A DNA stretch of 64,000 nucleotides from Coenobita brevimanus (taxonomy: Eukaryota > Arthropoda > Malacostraca > Decapoda > Coenobitidae), in the NCBI GenBank assembly GCA_032717465.1, contig CM064670.1:16202931-16266930 (forward strand), read 5' to 3'. Below, piece by piece: positions 10,872-22,424 of this stretch (positions are counted from its first letter, which is position 1; each line of letters begins with the position of its first letter). The position numbers were made by a program, and so were the translations under genes. The notes under the pieces were generated by a model. The model saw only the letters and a program-made list of their open reading frames with translations, ran no database searches and was not told the origin of the DNA.

Positions 10872-11345
10872 AAGAAGATCTGAAGACCCTAAGGTAACTT
10901 CTTGTGTAACCAAGAAGATATGAAGACAAAGGTTTCAAAGAATGCATGTGTAAAACTGTTTCAATAACTGGCTAATTGTATGCTTAACTGTAACCATATT
11001 ATTTTCAGATGACAGGAGAGACCACAGCTATATATCTGGAAAGTTAAAGTTTCATTGTTTTTGTGGTTTTCTCTAAAATGTGTTGCAGAGAAAATATTGT
11101 GTAGATTTGAATTCGGTCCTTTCCACTAGGATAAACAGCAAAATATTAAGCAGACATTTGTATCAGAGGATGTTCAACCAAAAAGCTGTATCTCGATTTG
11201 TTTCTGAGATATTTCAGTTTCAAGTATGCGATTTTAGAATATAGATGAGTGTATGACCTTCGTAAATAGGTAAAAGTATATTTGGCACAAGGTTTTAGGT
11301 TACACTAAGGTACCTTCCCATATAATATCAAGATCGAAGAAAGAA
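10872..11345 (+). repeat. dispersed repeat A, copy 2
   Basis: This is the second copy of the ~465-bp repeat at 5822-6290, in the same orientation. It starts within a few bases of the 3' tail of the RTE LINE. Copy 1 lies about 1.8 kb upstream of that LINE's first recognisable base. The LINE could have inserted next to this copy, or the two repeat copies may simply be dispersed. Confidence 0.8.
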
Positions 11346-12069
11346 AGTGCAAAGAAAAATAATAATACGAAAATAATAAGCCTAGCCATTTATATGGCGA
11401 AGCTTAATAATTACAATAATTAACAGTGGTTTATACAAAAACCTACTTCTATGGTCATAAGTGAATATCAATACTAAGAATATGAATAAAAAAAAACAAC
11501 TAGAAGACTGTAACCGACAGGGACAGTTATTATCTCTATGAAAAAATTGCTGAACTTACGTATTTTGTAGTAACTCAAAAACTGTTGGTCAAACTGCCAC
11601 CAAAAAGTGCACAGAACTGTTCCAGAACCAGGCACAACTTCCAGGGTCAAGATGTGTTTCATTTATGTTTTGTTTTTTTCCTGTATAGAAGAGCAAGCCG
11701 AAAAGTTCTCGAGAGTTGAGTGTCAGAAATGTGTAATGTCACGGATGAATGACTTTTTATCACGGGATTTCCTTTCATTGTATGTTCATGTGTCTATAAA
11801 TGTTTGAGGGGATCTTTATGTTGAAAATTCCTGATTTTTGGACCTGTGACCTTGAAAAGTAGGTCAAGGTCAGTATAACAGTCATGGTGCTGCACATCTT
11901 CAATAAGTATGATGAAAATCGGAGGCAGAAAGTGACAGAATGATAATAATGCTAAAAATAATGATGGATACAAAGACCCCCACCTATGGTGATAGGTGCA
12001 GATCAATAATAATACTGGCCAAAAAAACACACACACACAAAAAAAAAAAAAACAAGGATGTGGGAAGAT

Positions 12070-12105
<36 letters not shown>

Positions 12106-12525
12106 GAGAAACCTTTTGACAGTCCACACCGTTCCAGTCAGCAAGCATTTCAGACTCGGAAGAAATTTATCAACATTTGGAAGAATTCTTTATTAGGAAG
12201 TGATGATAAAATAGCCCAACCCTTAAGCTGATCTACATCCGACCAAAACTGTTCTATCTTCCTATTAAACATTTCTACTTGTATTTTAGGTATGATTGTT
12301 CCATATGAGCACAACATGGCACTGTGACATCACTGGCCGTACTGTAGGGTGGCACAGAGGCTTCATAATACCTCTTTCTCTTTGATTTAGTTTGCGTATG
12401 ACAGCTTTGCGTCCCTTGTGTGATATCTTTATCTATCTATCTATCTATTTATCTGTCTCTAGATGTTAAAGAACATACAGAACCTGTGAGAATGTGACCT
12501 CAAAACTCATTCAGGCACAACTCAC
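11346..12525. other. noncoding stretch left of IR exon 8
   Basis: No gene is visible. It holds an 8-bp inverted pair at 11847-11872, an (ATA)n run at about 12071-12104, a poly-A stretch near 12040-12053 and a (CTAT)n run near 12430-12458. The next 3' exon of the IR gene would be expected here or further left; I found no frame with the expected S2 or M4 features. Confidence 0.6.
11847..11872. repeat. TGACCTTG...CAAGGTCA inverted repeat
   Basis: TGACCTTG and its exact reverse complement are separated by 10 bp (AAAAGTAGGT), followed by GCTGCACATCTTCA further on. Both arms contain the extended nuclear-receptor half-site TCAAGGTCA (FTZ-F1/ERR class, known motif). The context looks like repeat DNA and no nearby promoter is evident, so regulatory function is speculative. 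Confidence 0.45.
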
Positions 12526-12756
12526 CTTCTTTTTCCTCCACACTTCCTTGATGATAGGGTCTGTGGCCTCAGTGAAGTAGAGAAACGTGGTACCGCTTAC
12601 ATTCGGCATGCCCCAGGCCCATCCTGGTTGCAGCACTAGGTCTTGGAAGGAGTTGATGGACAGAGACGTAGGGTGGACGGTGAGATGTGCCGCAAGGGAG
12701 GAACGGTAGGCTGAATCCACCACCAGAGCCGCCAGCAGCCATGTACCTGCCACCAA
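12526..12756 (-). CDS. IR gene exon 8: M3 helix and start of S2 lobe
   Basis: The exon is 231 bp, acceptor TTGCACCAG|TTG after a pyrimidine/G tract and donor AAGAAG|GTGAGT, phase 0 at both ends. It encodes LVAGTWLLAALVVDSAYRSS and LAAHLTV, the M3 gate region equivalent to the SYTANLAAF motif of glutamate receptors. S2 then starts: SFQDLVLQPGWAWGM and IKEVWRKKK. Intron 7 (10.9 kb) separates it from exon 7. At least one further exon is required, so this is not the gene end. Confidence 0.88.
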
Positions 12757-14984
12757 CTGGTGCAACAACACAACAGTACCTCATTATTGTTATCTTCCTC
12801 ATTGGTAGTTCTGTCATCTACAATTCTTTCATCTTAGGGGATGATAGAAGTCCCCCTAAAAAGTAATAACAATAACTTTCTCAACACAGTACTATTCTAT
12901 CTATCTATCTATCTATATACTATTAGAAATACTATTAGAAATACATATCATGGTGGACACTTCCAGCAGTACGACACACATTAAAGGGTCCTATTAAGAA
13001 TTTTTATGTCTGTACATTTTAATGTCGTGCTATGCATGTACAGTAGTGTATCTCCTTAGTTTCTCTTGTCACTCACGATTACAGTATTTGTTATCTGACC
13101 AGATGTTCTATATGAATGATCAGTTTTGTGGAGAAGATGCAGGAGGAAGCACATGCTGTGTGAATAGCCCAATGTGTCTTCGGTTATTTCTTAAGCTTTA
13201 GGTATCAGACTCAGTATGTAATACAGTCTCAGTGATCCAGTGGCGGATGCTTGGCTTACTACAGTATTTAGTACTGCCAGTGTTTTCACACTTTTGAATA
13301 CTTATTAATCACCGATAATTCTGTTTCCATTCCACAGCATTCATCAAGAGTGGAGGAAGATATTAAGGAAACAGTTGCTTAGCAGCCCAAAGCATCCCAT
13401 CACAGAAGAAAATAGTTTTGGTTTTAGGGCCAAGAACCCAACTCTTACAAACAACTTTTTTGGTTTACTTATGATATCTTGCACTTGCTTTGAACCTCGA
13501 CGTTTCATAGAGTCACCTGCTGTAAGTACGGCTGCACAGTTTTGTTGTGCTTGTTCTGCCTGGCAGCACCCTTCTGTCTTGCAGACAAGCTGGCAGAGCT
13601 GAGCATCTTTCAGCTCTGTGAAGCACTCATCAATGGAGTCATGGTGTTATGACAATAGAAAATGTAAAAAAATGAAGAAATGCTAGATGAACTAAATAAG
13701 AGTACTGACAATCTGTGATGATTATGAACGCCTGCCAATTTGAAGATTTATTATCACAAATAAAAACACTGATGCAGCACTTAGTGGTAACAATTCCATG
13801 AACTTTGACTGCTCTTACAGTGCTGTAGGAATGCAAGGAACTGCATTTTTTTTTTTTTATTCTGTGTGATCCATATGACCATTTTATGAGATCAGATGTA
13901 GTTTTTCAAAGTGCTAATTATTCCCTAAATATCATTGGCTTTGATGGATAATCAAGTATAATATTTCCGGTTATGGGGGCTAGACATCAGAGATGGGTTG
14001 AATTATTTGGTCCCCAGCTCTGCTTTATTTCTCTTTGCCTACCAAATGTGGTTGCATTTTTAAAGCAAAATTTCATTAGCACAGATGTTCAGGTACCTAC
14101 AGTAATATACAGCATCTTGAACATGAATAGCTGATTCTCTGTTTTTATTTCCTTTCACTTCAGAACTGCGTATTTGTTTTTCCACTCCACAATATCTTTG
14201 AGGTGTGGTGATTCTAGGGGTTTCTCCCAGAGGAGGAGGAGGAGTACAAAGGAAAGCAAACAGCAACAGACCTTATTGTCCTTTCGAGGCTGTTTGGTAC
14301 AGAGTAGACTATGACTACAAGATCTAACTCTACATGCTGAAGGATAACGATAGTAAACCAAGAAGGCTCCCCCCACCTCCAAACCCTCCAGCCAAAACTG
14401 GCAAGAAAAAGTGAGAAAAACCACCACGCAGCATGGAAAAATGACATGGAAATTTCATAGGAAAGACTGAAAAGGAAGAGCTACATTCTATAATACATTA
14501 TCTATAAGCTACCAGTATGAATAACCTGAAAGAGAAAGTAGTAAAGTACAATGAGTGATCTAATAAATAAATAACTAATGCATGTCACCGTACGGGTATC
14601 TGAGTTGACGGGGCGTCTGCAGACACAGTGTGGAAATTGCACAGTGCACAGTGTGGATATTCAAGAGTGGTGTGGCAGCCTTGCCTGGCGCTATTAAGGT
14701 AGGCAGCAGTCACTCAGGCCCCAGCTCCATTCATTCCACTGAGACTAGGAACTTTCCCATGCGGGACAAGCAAACAAGTCATCTCCTGAAGCAGTGACCC
14801 CTGGTACATTAAAAAAAAATCCCAATGGTGGCCACGTAACTAACAGGGACCCTCAGTGATCCACAGCCCATCACAGGTCAAAAGTATGAGTAGTGACCGT
14901 TAACTCAGGGCTATCTGTGCATATACTATATTTGCATTTAATAAATTGATCCAGGCTTTAGAAACTAAAATAAAATAAAACAGA
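12757..14984. other. intron 7 sequence, nothing recognised
   Basis: There is a (CTAT)n run near 12896-12916, a poly-T run near 13847-13858 and a GGA-rich patch near 14228-14242. The open frames at 13375-13602 and 14155-14447 show no recognisable motifs. Confidence 0.6.
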
Positions 14985-16930
14985 AAATTATACATACACA
15001 AGTGTTTTATTCAGGAGTAAACATATTAATCTGGGGGTTGGATGCCAAATACTTATCCAGGCGACCTTTAAAGGTTTGTACTGTATTACAGTCTATTACG
15101 TTGAAGGGCAATTTATTCCATATATTTACAACTCTATTGAAGGAGAAATGCTTAGTTTCATGCGACTGGAATCGTTTGCCAATTATTTTATGCCCATTGC
15201 CTCTAGTGTAGTTCGAGTGATCAACTGTGAACTATTTATCGACAGCCATGTTATCAAGTCCTTTGAATATCTTGAATACTTGAATTAAATCTCCTCGTAT
15301 CCTCTCTTTTGTTAGGGTAAAGAGATTCAGGGCTTCTAAACGTTCCTCATACGGTTTATTTATCAATCTAGGTATCATCTTTGTCATCGTTTGCTGCACT
15401 CTTTCAAGCTTTTCCATATCCTTTTTATAATACAGCGACCAAAACTGAACGCAATACTCCAAGCGCGGGCATACTAAGGAATTATACAAACTAAGGACGA
15501 TATTATCGGATTTATTTTCAAATGCTCTGCCTATGAACCCAGTCAATTTGTTGGCTTTTTTCACAGCTTCTGTACATTGTTTGCTTGGTTTCAAATCATT
15601 TATTATTATAACTCCTAAGTCTTTTTCATGGTTTACCCTATCAAGCTGGACATTAGTCATGCTGTACGAGTAACTTGCTCTTACATTTTTACTGCCAATG
15701 TTTAACACTTTGCATTTATTAATAATGAAATCCATTTGCCAGACTTGGGCCCAGTTAAACAGTTGATCAAGATCTCTCTGAATTGCCTGTCTTTGCAGTG
15801 CTGTATCTGCTCTGTTACCTATTTTAGTATCATCAGAAAATTTTTAAATCTTACAACACAATCCTTCGTCAATATCATTCACATATATTAAGAAAAGAAT
15901 AGGACCTAACACTGAACCCTGCGGCACTCCACTTGTAACGTTTATCCAGTCTGACTCTTTCCCATTTATTACAACTCTTTGCTTTCGTCCGGTAAGCCAA
16001 TCTTTTACCCACCCGAGAACACTGCCGCTGAAACCATGTGCCTTTAGATTCTGAAGGAGTCTTTTGTGTGGAACTTTGTCAAAAGCCTTTTGAAAATCGA
16101 GGAAGACCACATCAACAGATTTAGTCTCGTCATACACGTTCAGTATATCATTGAAAAAGTTCAGCAGATTCGTGAGGCAAGAGCGATTATTACGAAAACC
16201 ATGTTGCGAATCTTTTATAAGATTGTTTGTTTCTAAGTGTTTTACAAACTTGTCTCTGATAATAGTTTCAAGCAATTTGCAAGCCACTGATGTTAAACTA
16301 ATTGGACGGTAGTTTTCTGGTTGGGCTCTGTTGCCCTTTTTGAATATTGGGGTTACATTAGCAAGCTTCCATTCATGTGGCACCTTACTGCTCTTAAGTG
16401 ATAAGCTAAAAAATTCAGCTAAAGACTTTGATATTTCATTCTGTAGTTCCTTCAATACACGTGGTGATATTTTGTCCGGTCCTGGCACTTTATTCTCTTT
16501 TAATCTGTATATTGCAAGCAGTACGTCGCGATTGCTGACTGTAATGTCAGTGATTATGTTACCCTCTTCTATAGGAATGGGGGAAACAGTAGGAAGTGTA
16601 TGTACATTTTCTGTTGTAAATACTGACGCGAAGAAAATATTAAGAATTTTCGCCTTCATAGTTTCATCATCAGTGTGCTCTCCGTTATCTGTAACTAAGG
16701 GACCGATTGATGGAGTTATTACCTTTTTGCTTCTTATGTAACTGAAAAATTCTTTGGGATTTGATTTACTGATACTTACAATATGTGTCTCAAGGTTTTC
16801 CTTACTGCATTTAATTAATTTTTTGGCATTTCATCGGGCATCGTATTCATTTTTATCACTTTGACTCTTTGTGGTATTATAATTCTTATATGCAAGATTT
16901 TTTGCCTCTAAACAGTGTTTAATGTTGGAG
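14985..16930 (-). mobile_element. CR1-type non-LTR retrotransposon, 5'-truncated
   Basis: Minus-strand RT blocks run in order: [16 protein letters not shown] (about 16480), [14 protein letters not shown] (about 16350), [10 protein letters not shown] (about 16310), [14 protein letters not shown] (about 16090), [14 protein letters not shown] (about 15910) and FSDDTKIG (about 15838, canonical FADD). The thumb and C-terminus follow, with LVCPRLEYCVQFW and, past a stop at about 15235, RGNGHKI and VVNIWNKLPF, ending near 15015. These are CR1/L2-group signatures. The endonuclease domain is missing, so the copy is 5'-truncated, as usual for LINE insertions. Stops at about 15847 and 15235 make it inactive. 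It lies in IR intron 7 in the same orientation as the gene. Confidence 0.88.
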
Positions 16931-16974
16931 GAGGAGGAAGAGGAGGAGAGGGAGAATGAGGAAACAGTTTTGAT

Positions 16975-17600
16975 AGAAAATGTTTTCTGGCAACTGGGTA
17001 TGATGCAGCACATGGGAAAACGATATTTTACATAATGGTAGACCTTCACTCTAAGCAGGTCTTAACTGGGGTGGGACCCCCCAGGGAAGTCCCTGACAGA
17101 GAAGAGAGGGTTGTTTCGCAGAGCACAGAGCAACCCAGGTATATGTCACCATTTTTATTTTACCTACGAAAAAGAAATTTGGCACAATGGTAGATTTCTA
17201 TCAGGAGACCCATCAGAGCTGCCCAGCACATGAGGGCAGTTGCTGAGGGTACCAGTCTCTGCCAGTATGTATGGTCAACTATTTTACCTAGGAAAGTGAA
17301 ATTTCACAAAATGGTATAAATCAGGATACGACCCCTTTGCACTGCCCTTCGTGGGGGACCCACCTTTTTGGGGTATCAATCAGTGCAAGTATGCACGACC
17401 ACTTTTTGTTTTACTGTAGGAAAATGAAGTTTGTCGTGTGACAGGCTTACATCAGGACTAGATATTAGGCAGGGTGAAACTTCCTAGGGCCATCCCCTGT
17501 GAGACTGCAAGAGTGTGGTTCTTGGGGGGCTTCATATACAGTGCCATTTTTTTGATGTTGTTGTTTTTGCCTGGGAAGATTAAATTTTGCACAGCTGGAG
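16975..17600 (+). repeat. diverged tandem repeat, ~120-bp units, about five copies
   Basis: Recurrent words are ATTTTAC(C/T), GAAATTT(G/C), ACAATGGTA, ATCAGGA and a GC-rich block with CCCTGCC-like words. They recur at about 17030, 17160, 17280, 17400 and 17560. The units are strongly diverged, so the array is old. Nothing coding is seen. Confidence 0.55.
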
Positions 17601-17624
17601 TGTTTCTCCATTCACTCACTCGAC

Positions 17625-17712
17625 ATAATGTTGCTTTCGGGTGACCCCTCTGTGTGACAAGCCAATGGTTTCCCGCAAACCATTTAGTATGCTGGGTGGT
17701 AACTACAACCAA
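17625..17712 (+). repeat. partner of the dispersed repeat at 7468-7570
   Basis: It shares GTGACAAGCC, ATGGTTTCCCGCA and AACCATTTAGTA-like words in the same order with 7468-7570. The short length prevents assignment to a family. Confidence 0.5.
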
Positions 17713-17754
17713 ATGATGATTAATGGTTTAATGGAGGGTTCTCCAACTGGATAG

Positions 17755-18075
17755 AGCCCATATGGGGAAGGCGGTGGCCGAGTAGGTAGAGAGGTTGTCT
17801 GCTGTTCTGGTGAATGTGGGTGTGAATTCCAGCCGGGGTATGAAACAATTTAGGTAAGCAAATTTCGTTAAATGACGGGCTTTACTGATCTACCATAATG
17901 TCTGCGACATGTATAAACATCCACACTAATACCAACAGACCAGCCCTGTATGGATGGTAGGTGTCAGCACCTAAGTGGTGATATATAAAGGTGTATGATA
18001 CGTAGGAGAACTGTTGGGCCTTAGGGAATGGGCTGTTAAGTTTATGTACAGAGTCAGACGCATGAAAAAAATACC
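17755..18075 (+). mobile_element. tRNA-derived SINE, copy 1
   Basis: The 5' head GTGGCCGAGTAGGTAGAG resembles the A box and D arm of Ser/Leu-type tRNAs, and GTGTGAATTCCAG lies at B-box distance. The body (AATTTCGTTA, ACTGATC, AACATCC, CCCTGTATGG, TTGGGCCT, GGGCTGTTA) recurs in order at 35866-36205. A shared head and body at two loci is the main evidence. Confidence 0.6.
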
Positions 18076-18869
18076 ATTACTACTCAGCCACATACCATTA
18101 TATACTAAATGATGGTGCTCAAAATATTACTTGAGATTTAGGAAATATGCATTAGGACCTCAAAATTCAATACAGCTTTAATTGAAGGAAAATGAGGCAG
18201 TCTGGTCGTTTATGGTAAGTAGAAAAACCAAACTTGAACATGTAATAGGCATCCACACTGAAAGTGTGGAACGTGTTCGAGGAAGCTAGTGAGCAAGTCG
18301 GCCAGTGCTGAATATTGTCTCATGTGGCTCATCTTCCTCTGATTTCCTGACCTGAAAGTACTGAAAAGAACTTATTAGATTACACCAAAAATATTCCCTC
18401 ACACTTCCTAAAACCAATACTCCTCTTGTATTATTTTCATCAAATCTCTTTGTGTGCTCCGATTCAAATCAGAAATAAGAAATTCAGAGTTTTTATCGTC
18501 GATCAGGGTATTGTATTAGTCCGACTCGGATTCAGTCAAAAATTTCCCCCCCCAAAAAAAGCCAAACAGAGGGTATTACGCTGTATAACAACGAAACAAA
18601 AAAATAACGAAAGCAACAGTGGCCTTTCCTAAGGCAGTTTTATAAGTAGATCACAAAAACAACATCCAATTTTGTGTGTGACCCACCAATTTCTTGTAAA
18701 TGATCCACCTATATGTAACGTTATTTACCCCAAGGTACCTTGTGTGCTAAGTCACGAATGGTTCCTATTTCGAGTGCGTCATTATACTTTTGTGCAAAAT
18801 TCTAATTTGATTTAGGTTATCTAATTTTTATTTCTTTTTGCAAGTGACACTGATATTACTTAAGCAATA
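18076..18869. other. intron 7 sequence, nothing recognised
   Basis: The short frames have no motifs. An imperfect poly-C/poly-A stretch lies near 18546-18565. Confidence 0.6.
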
Positions 18870-19915
18870 ATGCCTAGAGAATGCAAGAATTTTCCAGACA
18901 GCTTTTGTTATGCGAATCGCTGACACTGACACAATATAAAAGACGCTTGACTCCACACGTGAAGAAACTATATGAGTTGTACTTCGGATGTAAAATTGGT
19001 GATCACGACAAATGCTGGGCACCTCATATTTGCTGTGTCAGGTGCAGAAGTTCACTGTCGGCATGGTTCAAAGGCACTGGTCCTGGTCTCACATTTGGTG
19101 TGCCTATGGTCTGGAGAGAGCCGAAGGACCATTCAGCTAACTACTACTTCTGTTTAACAGATATCACAGGTAAGTATTCTTTCCTCTATGATCCTTGTTA
19201 GATAGAATTTTCTCACACCTCATTTTTCTCTAAATACAAAATAAGTGCTATATGATATTTTTTTCCTCTCACTACATGTCGCAATGGGAAGGGCAAAAAA
19301 AGCTATTGTCAACCCAGATCTTCAGTTTGTTATTCGCCCTGTCAGACATTCGAATGATATACCTGTTCCTCAGCCACCATCTGAAATATCAGGCGATGAC
19401 ACAGACATCTCGGACGAACCAGGATCACATGATTCCACATATGAGCTACAACCTGAATCTGACAAGAATCTGCATCACCCAGCCTGAACTCAAAAATTTG
19501 GACCGTGATCTAACCCTTACTAAACAACAGAGCGAACTCCTAGCTCCTGTCTGCAAGAATGGGATCTGTTTGATAAAGCTGCATGGATTACAACATTCAG
19601 GAAGTGCTCGTCAGATCTGCAGCAATTCTTCTCAATGGAAAACAACCATTGTTTTTGCAGTGATAACAGAGGACTCTTTGATGCTCTTGAATTGTGCTAT
19701 GAACCAAGCCTCTGGAGGTTGTTTATTGATGCATTTATTTACAGCATTAAAGCTGTTTTACTGCACATTGGAAACACAAAGCAATCTGTTCCAATTGCTC
19801 ACTCAGTCATTTTAAGAGAGACATATGAAAATTTTTCTTTCATTCTAGAGCACATAAATTACAGTGAGCATGAATGGCTTATTTGTGCTGATATGTAAAT
19901 TGTAGCCATTCTTAA

Positions 19916-21708
19916 CCTCTCACTAGCCGGCGGCGTCAAATGACGTTTAGCCGATAAATGGCCGCCGGCATCGTTTGAGCACGGCCTACAAAAACCGAAA
20001 ATTTTTGTGAAGTGAATGAACGTTCTGGACGTCGTCAGACTGACCTACACTACACTTTCATACACCTAATCATGCAGTTCAGAGCCTGCTGCTGTAATGA
20101 GTGGATTTTCGATTTTTTCACACCTGACCATGCCTAAACAAGCACAACGACACCTATTATCTCGACCCAGGCAAAAAATATCATCTTTGTCCTCTCTTGC
20201 AAAACACACACAACCTCTTGTGAATTATGAATTAATACAGGCATAAACAAAAAAGACATGATAATAAGAGAAAAATACATTTTTGTCTTGGTATCTCAGG
20301 TTTGTTTTACTGGTTTGGATCATTTAATGCAGTGCGACATGTAGAAAACTGTGAAAACTTTCGGGAAGTGAACGAACATCTGGGACATGAGACTGACCTT
20401 CACTTCACGCTCTCGCACCTCATCTGTCAGTTCACCACCTGCTGCCGTGAAAAGTGGATGTATGACTTTTTCGCTCGCAGCCATGCCTAAACACACATTG
20501 TTACACCCATTATCTCAACCCAGACAGAAAATATCATCTTTCTCCTCCCTTGCAAAACACACACAACCACTCTGTTTACGATTATAAATAAAAACAGACA
20601 TAAACAAAAAGGACATGAAAATAAAAGAAGAATTAATTTTTGTTTGGTATCTGCCTATCTTCTTAGGTTTGTTGCACTGTTTTGAATCATTTTACATATT
20701 CTTTGCCTTTTACAAGCATAACAGGAAAGTTTTGTGTGTTCACTTGATGCTTTTGTGGCTGGAATGAACTTTCCCTTCCGGCTAATCAGCTCATGGGAGG
20801 TGCGAATGGCAGGTCGTCTCGCAATTCTGACCGTGTAAAGTGTTGGGAAACATCCAGCTGTACCGTTTTTCCTTACACAGGCAGAAAATATCATACCTTC
20901 CCACACTCACGACAGACAGATAGCAACATAAATTGCGATAATAACAAGGTAAAATGATAGAGAAACGTAGAAAAAAAAATATGTTTTTCCTCCGTTTGTA
21001 AACGTATTTATTTCTGCTTTGTCGTTGAATTCGTAATAATTAGACTTATTCGTAGTTTTGAAACTGCATTACGATTCTATTTTTAGTCACGCATGTGGTG
21101 TGGGAGCGGCAAGTTGCGACTCAACTCCCCAATTCCTAATCGGATCTGACCCACCACTCTCATCCCCCGTGGGAGAGCCTAGCCTCGGGGGATGGGCAAT
21201 TTTCTCATTTAGGACTGAAAATTCAACCCTTTCACTCCCTTTTCCAAGCATGGGCACAATGATAATGTAAAAAATAACTCGACACTACAACAAATATATT
21301 TTATATCAAAAAGGTGAAAAAATATTCATATATATATATTTTTTTAGCCAATCCTAACATATTATGTACTGAAATAATTCAATATCATCATATCTAATAT
21401 ATGCACAGCATTTCAGCACCATTCACATTGTTTTGGGTGGTAAAAATAAATTGTAACGTGCGATGTTGCAGTGTGGCAGCACCTCTCAGCAGCGGATATT
21501 GGTTGCCAATATTCCTGCAACTTTCGTGCTCTATTGCAAGCCACAGAATGGGTTTAGGAAGCTAGAATTTGCACTGTTAGGTACATCTGAACTTTGTCTT
21601 CAATGTGGCAAAAAAAAAAAAAAAATATCAATTTTCGAAACTTCAGAAAATAGCCCCGGCATTGGCCTGGGGTGCATGTAAAATTCCGGACCCACGGCCA
21701 TGGAGGGG
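19916..21708. mobile_element. piggyBac-like element flanked by TTAA (1793 bp)
   Basis: TTAA flanks both ends (19912-19915 and 21709-21712). The termini read CCTCTCACTAGCCGG inward on the left and, reverse-complemented, CCCCTCCATGGCCGTGG on the right, an imperfect inverted repeat. Removing the insert and one TTAA restores the host reading frame as ILNGLQTGYTK. No intact transposase is present, so it is non-autonomous or decayed. TTAA duplication and CC-rich ends are known piggyBac traits. Confidence 0.8.
20000..20650 (+). repeat. internal tandem duplication (~345-bp unit) within the piggyBac-like element
   Basis: Two adjacent units share, in order, GAAGTGAA(T/C)GAAC, CTGACCT, GCCTGCTGC or ACCTGCTGC, CCATGCCTAAACA, AAAATATCATCTTT, TTGCAAAACACACACAACC, CATAAACAAAAA and TTGGTATCT. 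The first spans about 20010-20300 and the second about 20355-20650. Confidence 0.75.
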
Positions 21709-22424
21709 TTAATGGATTACAAACTGGCTATACAAAATCGATTTGCTTTCTGTGCAAGTGGGACAGCTAAGCAAGGTCACAACATTATGTAAGCTCAGCA
21801 TGGCTACCTTGGGATTCACTGATACTCGGATCCCACAGTGTTATTCATAAACCACTAGTAAAGAAGGAAAAGATCATTTTGCCACCTCTCCATATAAAAC
21901 TGGGATTAATGAAACAGTTTGCCAAAGCTTTGCAGCATCTTAAGCCATGTTTCAAGTACCTCAAGGAGAAATTTCCCAAAATAAGTTATGCTAAAATAAA
22001 AGAAGGCATATTTGTTGGCCCTCAGATTCATCAACTTATGACTAACATGGATTTTGAATTAATAATGGATGAAACTGAGTTAGCTGCATGGTGTGCATTC
22101 AAAGTTGTGTGCAATGGACTACTAGGAAAGCATAAAGAGGGCCAACATAATGTTTTAGTGGATGAATTAATAAAGTGTTACCAAGATCCTGGTTGCAACA
22201 TGTCACTGAAGCTTCATTTTCTACATTCTCATCTGTCCTTTTCCCCAGAGAATGCAGGGGATGTAGGTGATGAACAGAGAGAGAAGTTTCATCAAGATAT
22301 ATCATTAATGGAGAGCAGGTACAAAGGGATATGGGGTCCAGCCATGCTAGCCTATTTCTGCTGGAATCTGAAGCGTGACCAGCCAGAGACATCACACAAA
22401 CGCAGATGTAAATACTAATAAGTG

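Larger units (their letters stand above)
18870..22418 (+). pseudogene. multicopy arthropod gene of unknown function, split by a piggyBac-like element
   Basis: The reading starts MPRECKNFPDSFCY at 18870. After a frame change near 18910 it continues YELYFGCKIGDHDKCWAPHI, a CCxxC cysteine pair, VPMVWREPKDHSANYYFCL, to a CAG|GTAAGT donor at 19169. A second exon begins near 19285 and carries RPVRHSNDIPVPQPP. It continues in a third frame, with frame changes near 19480 and 19620, as NHCFCSDNRGLFDALELCY and KAVLLHIGNTKQSVPIAHS to about 19911. After a 1.8-kb insertion it resumes NGLQTGYTKSICFLCKW at 21713 and ends PPLHIKLGLMKQF...LHFLHSHL...REKFHQDI to 22418. I recall this as a recurrent uncharacterised multicopy protein of arthropods and cnidarians; no function is known to me. 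The GT-AG intron argues against a processed copy. Confidence 0.65.

Noticed and set aside
14060..14447. Overlapping minus frames as a missing IR exon
   Set aside because: There is no S1/S2 or membrane motif in an IR-compatible phase.
16975..17600. CRISPR-like array at the ~120-bp repeats
   Set aside because: The units are long and diverged with no short identical repeats, and the genome is eukaryotic.
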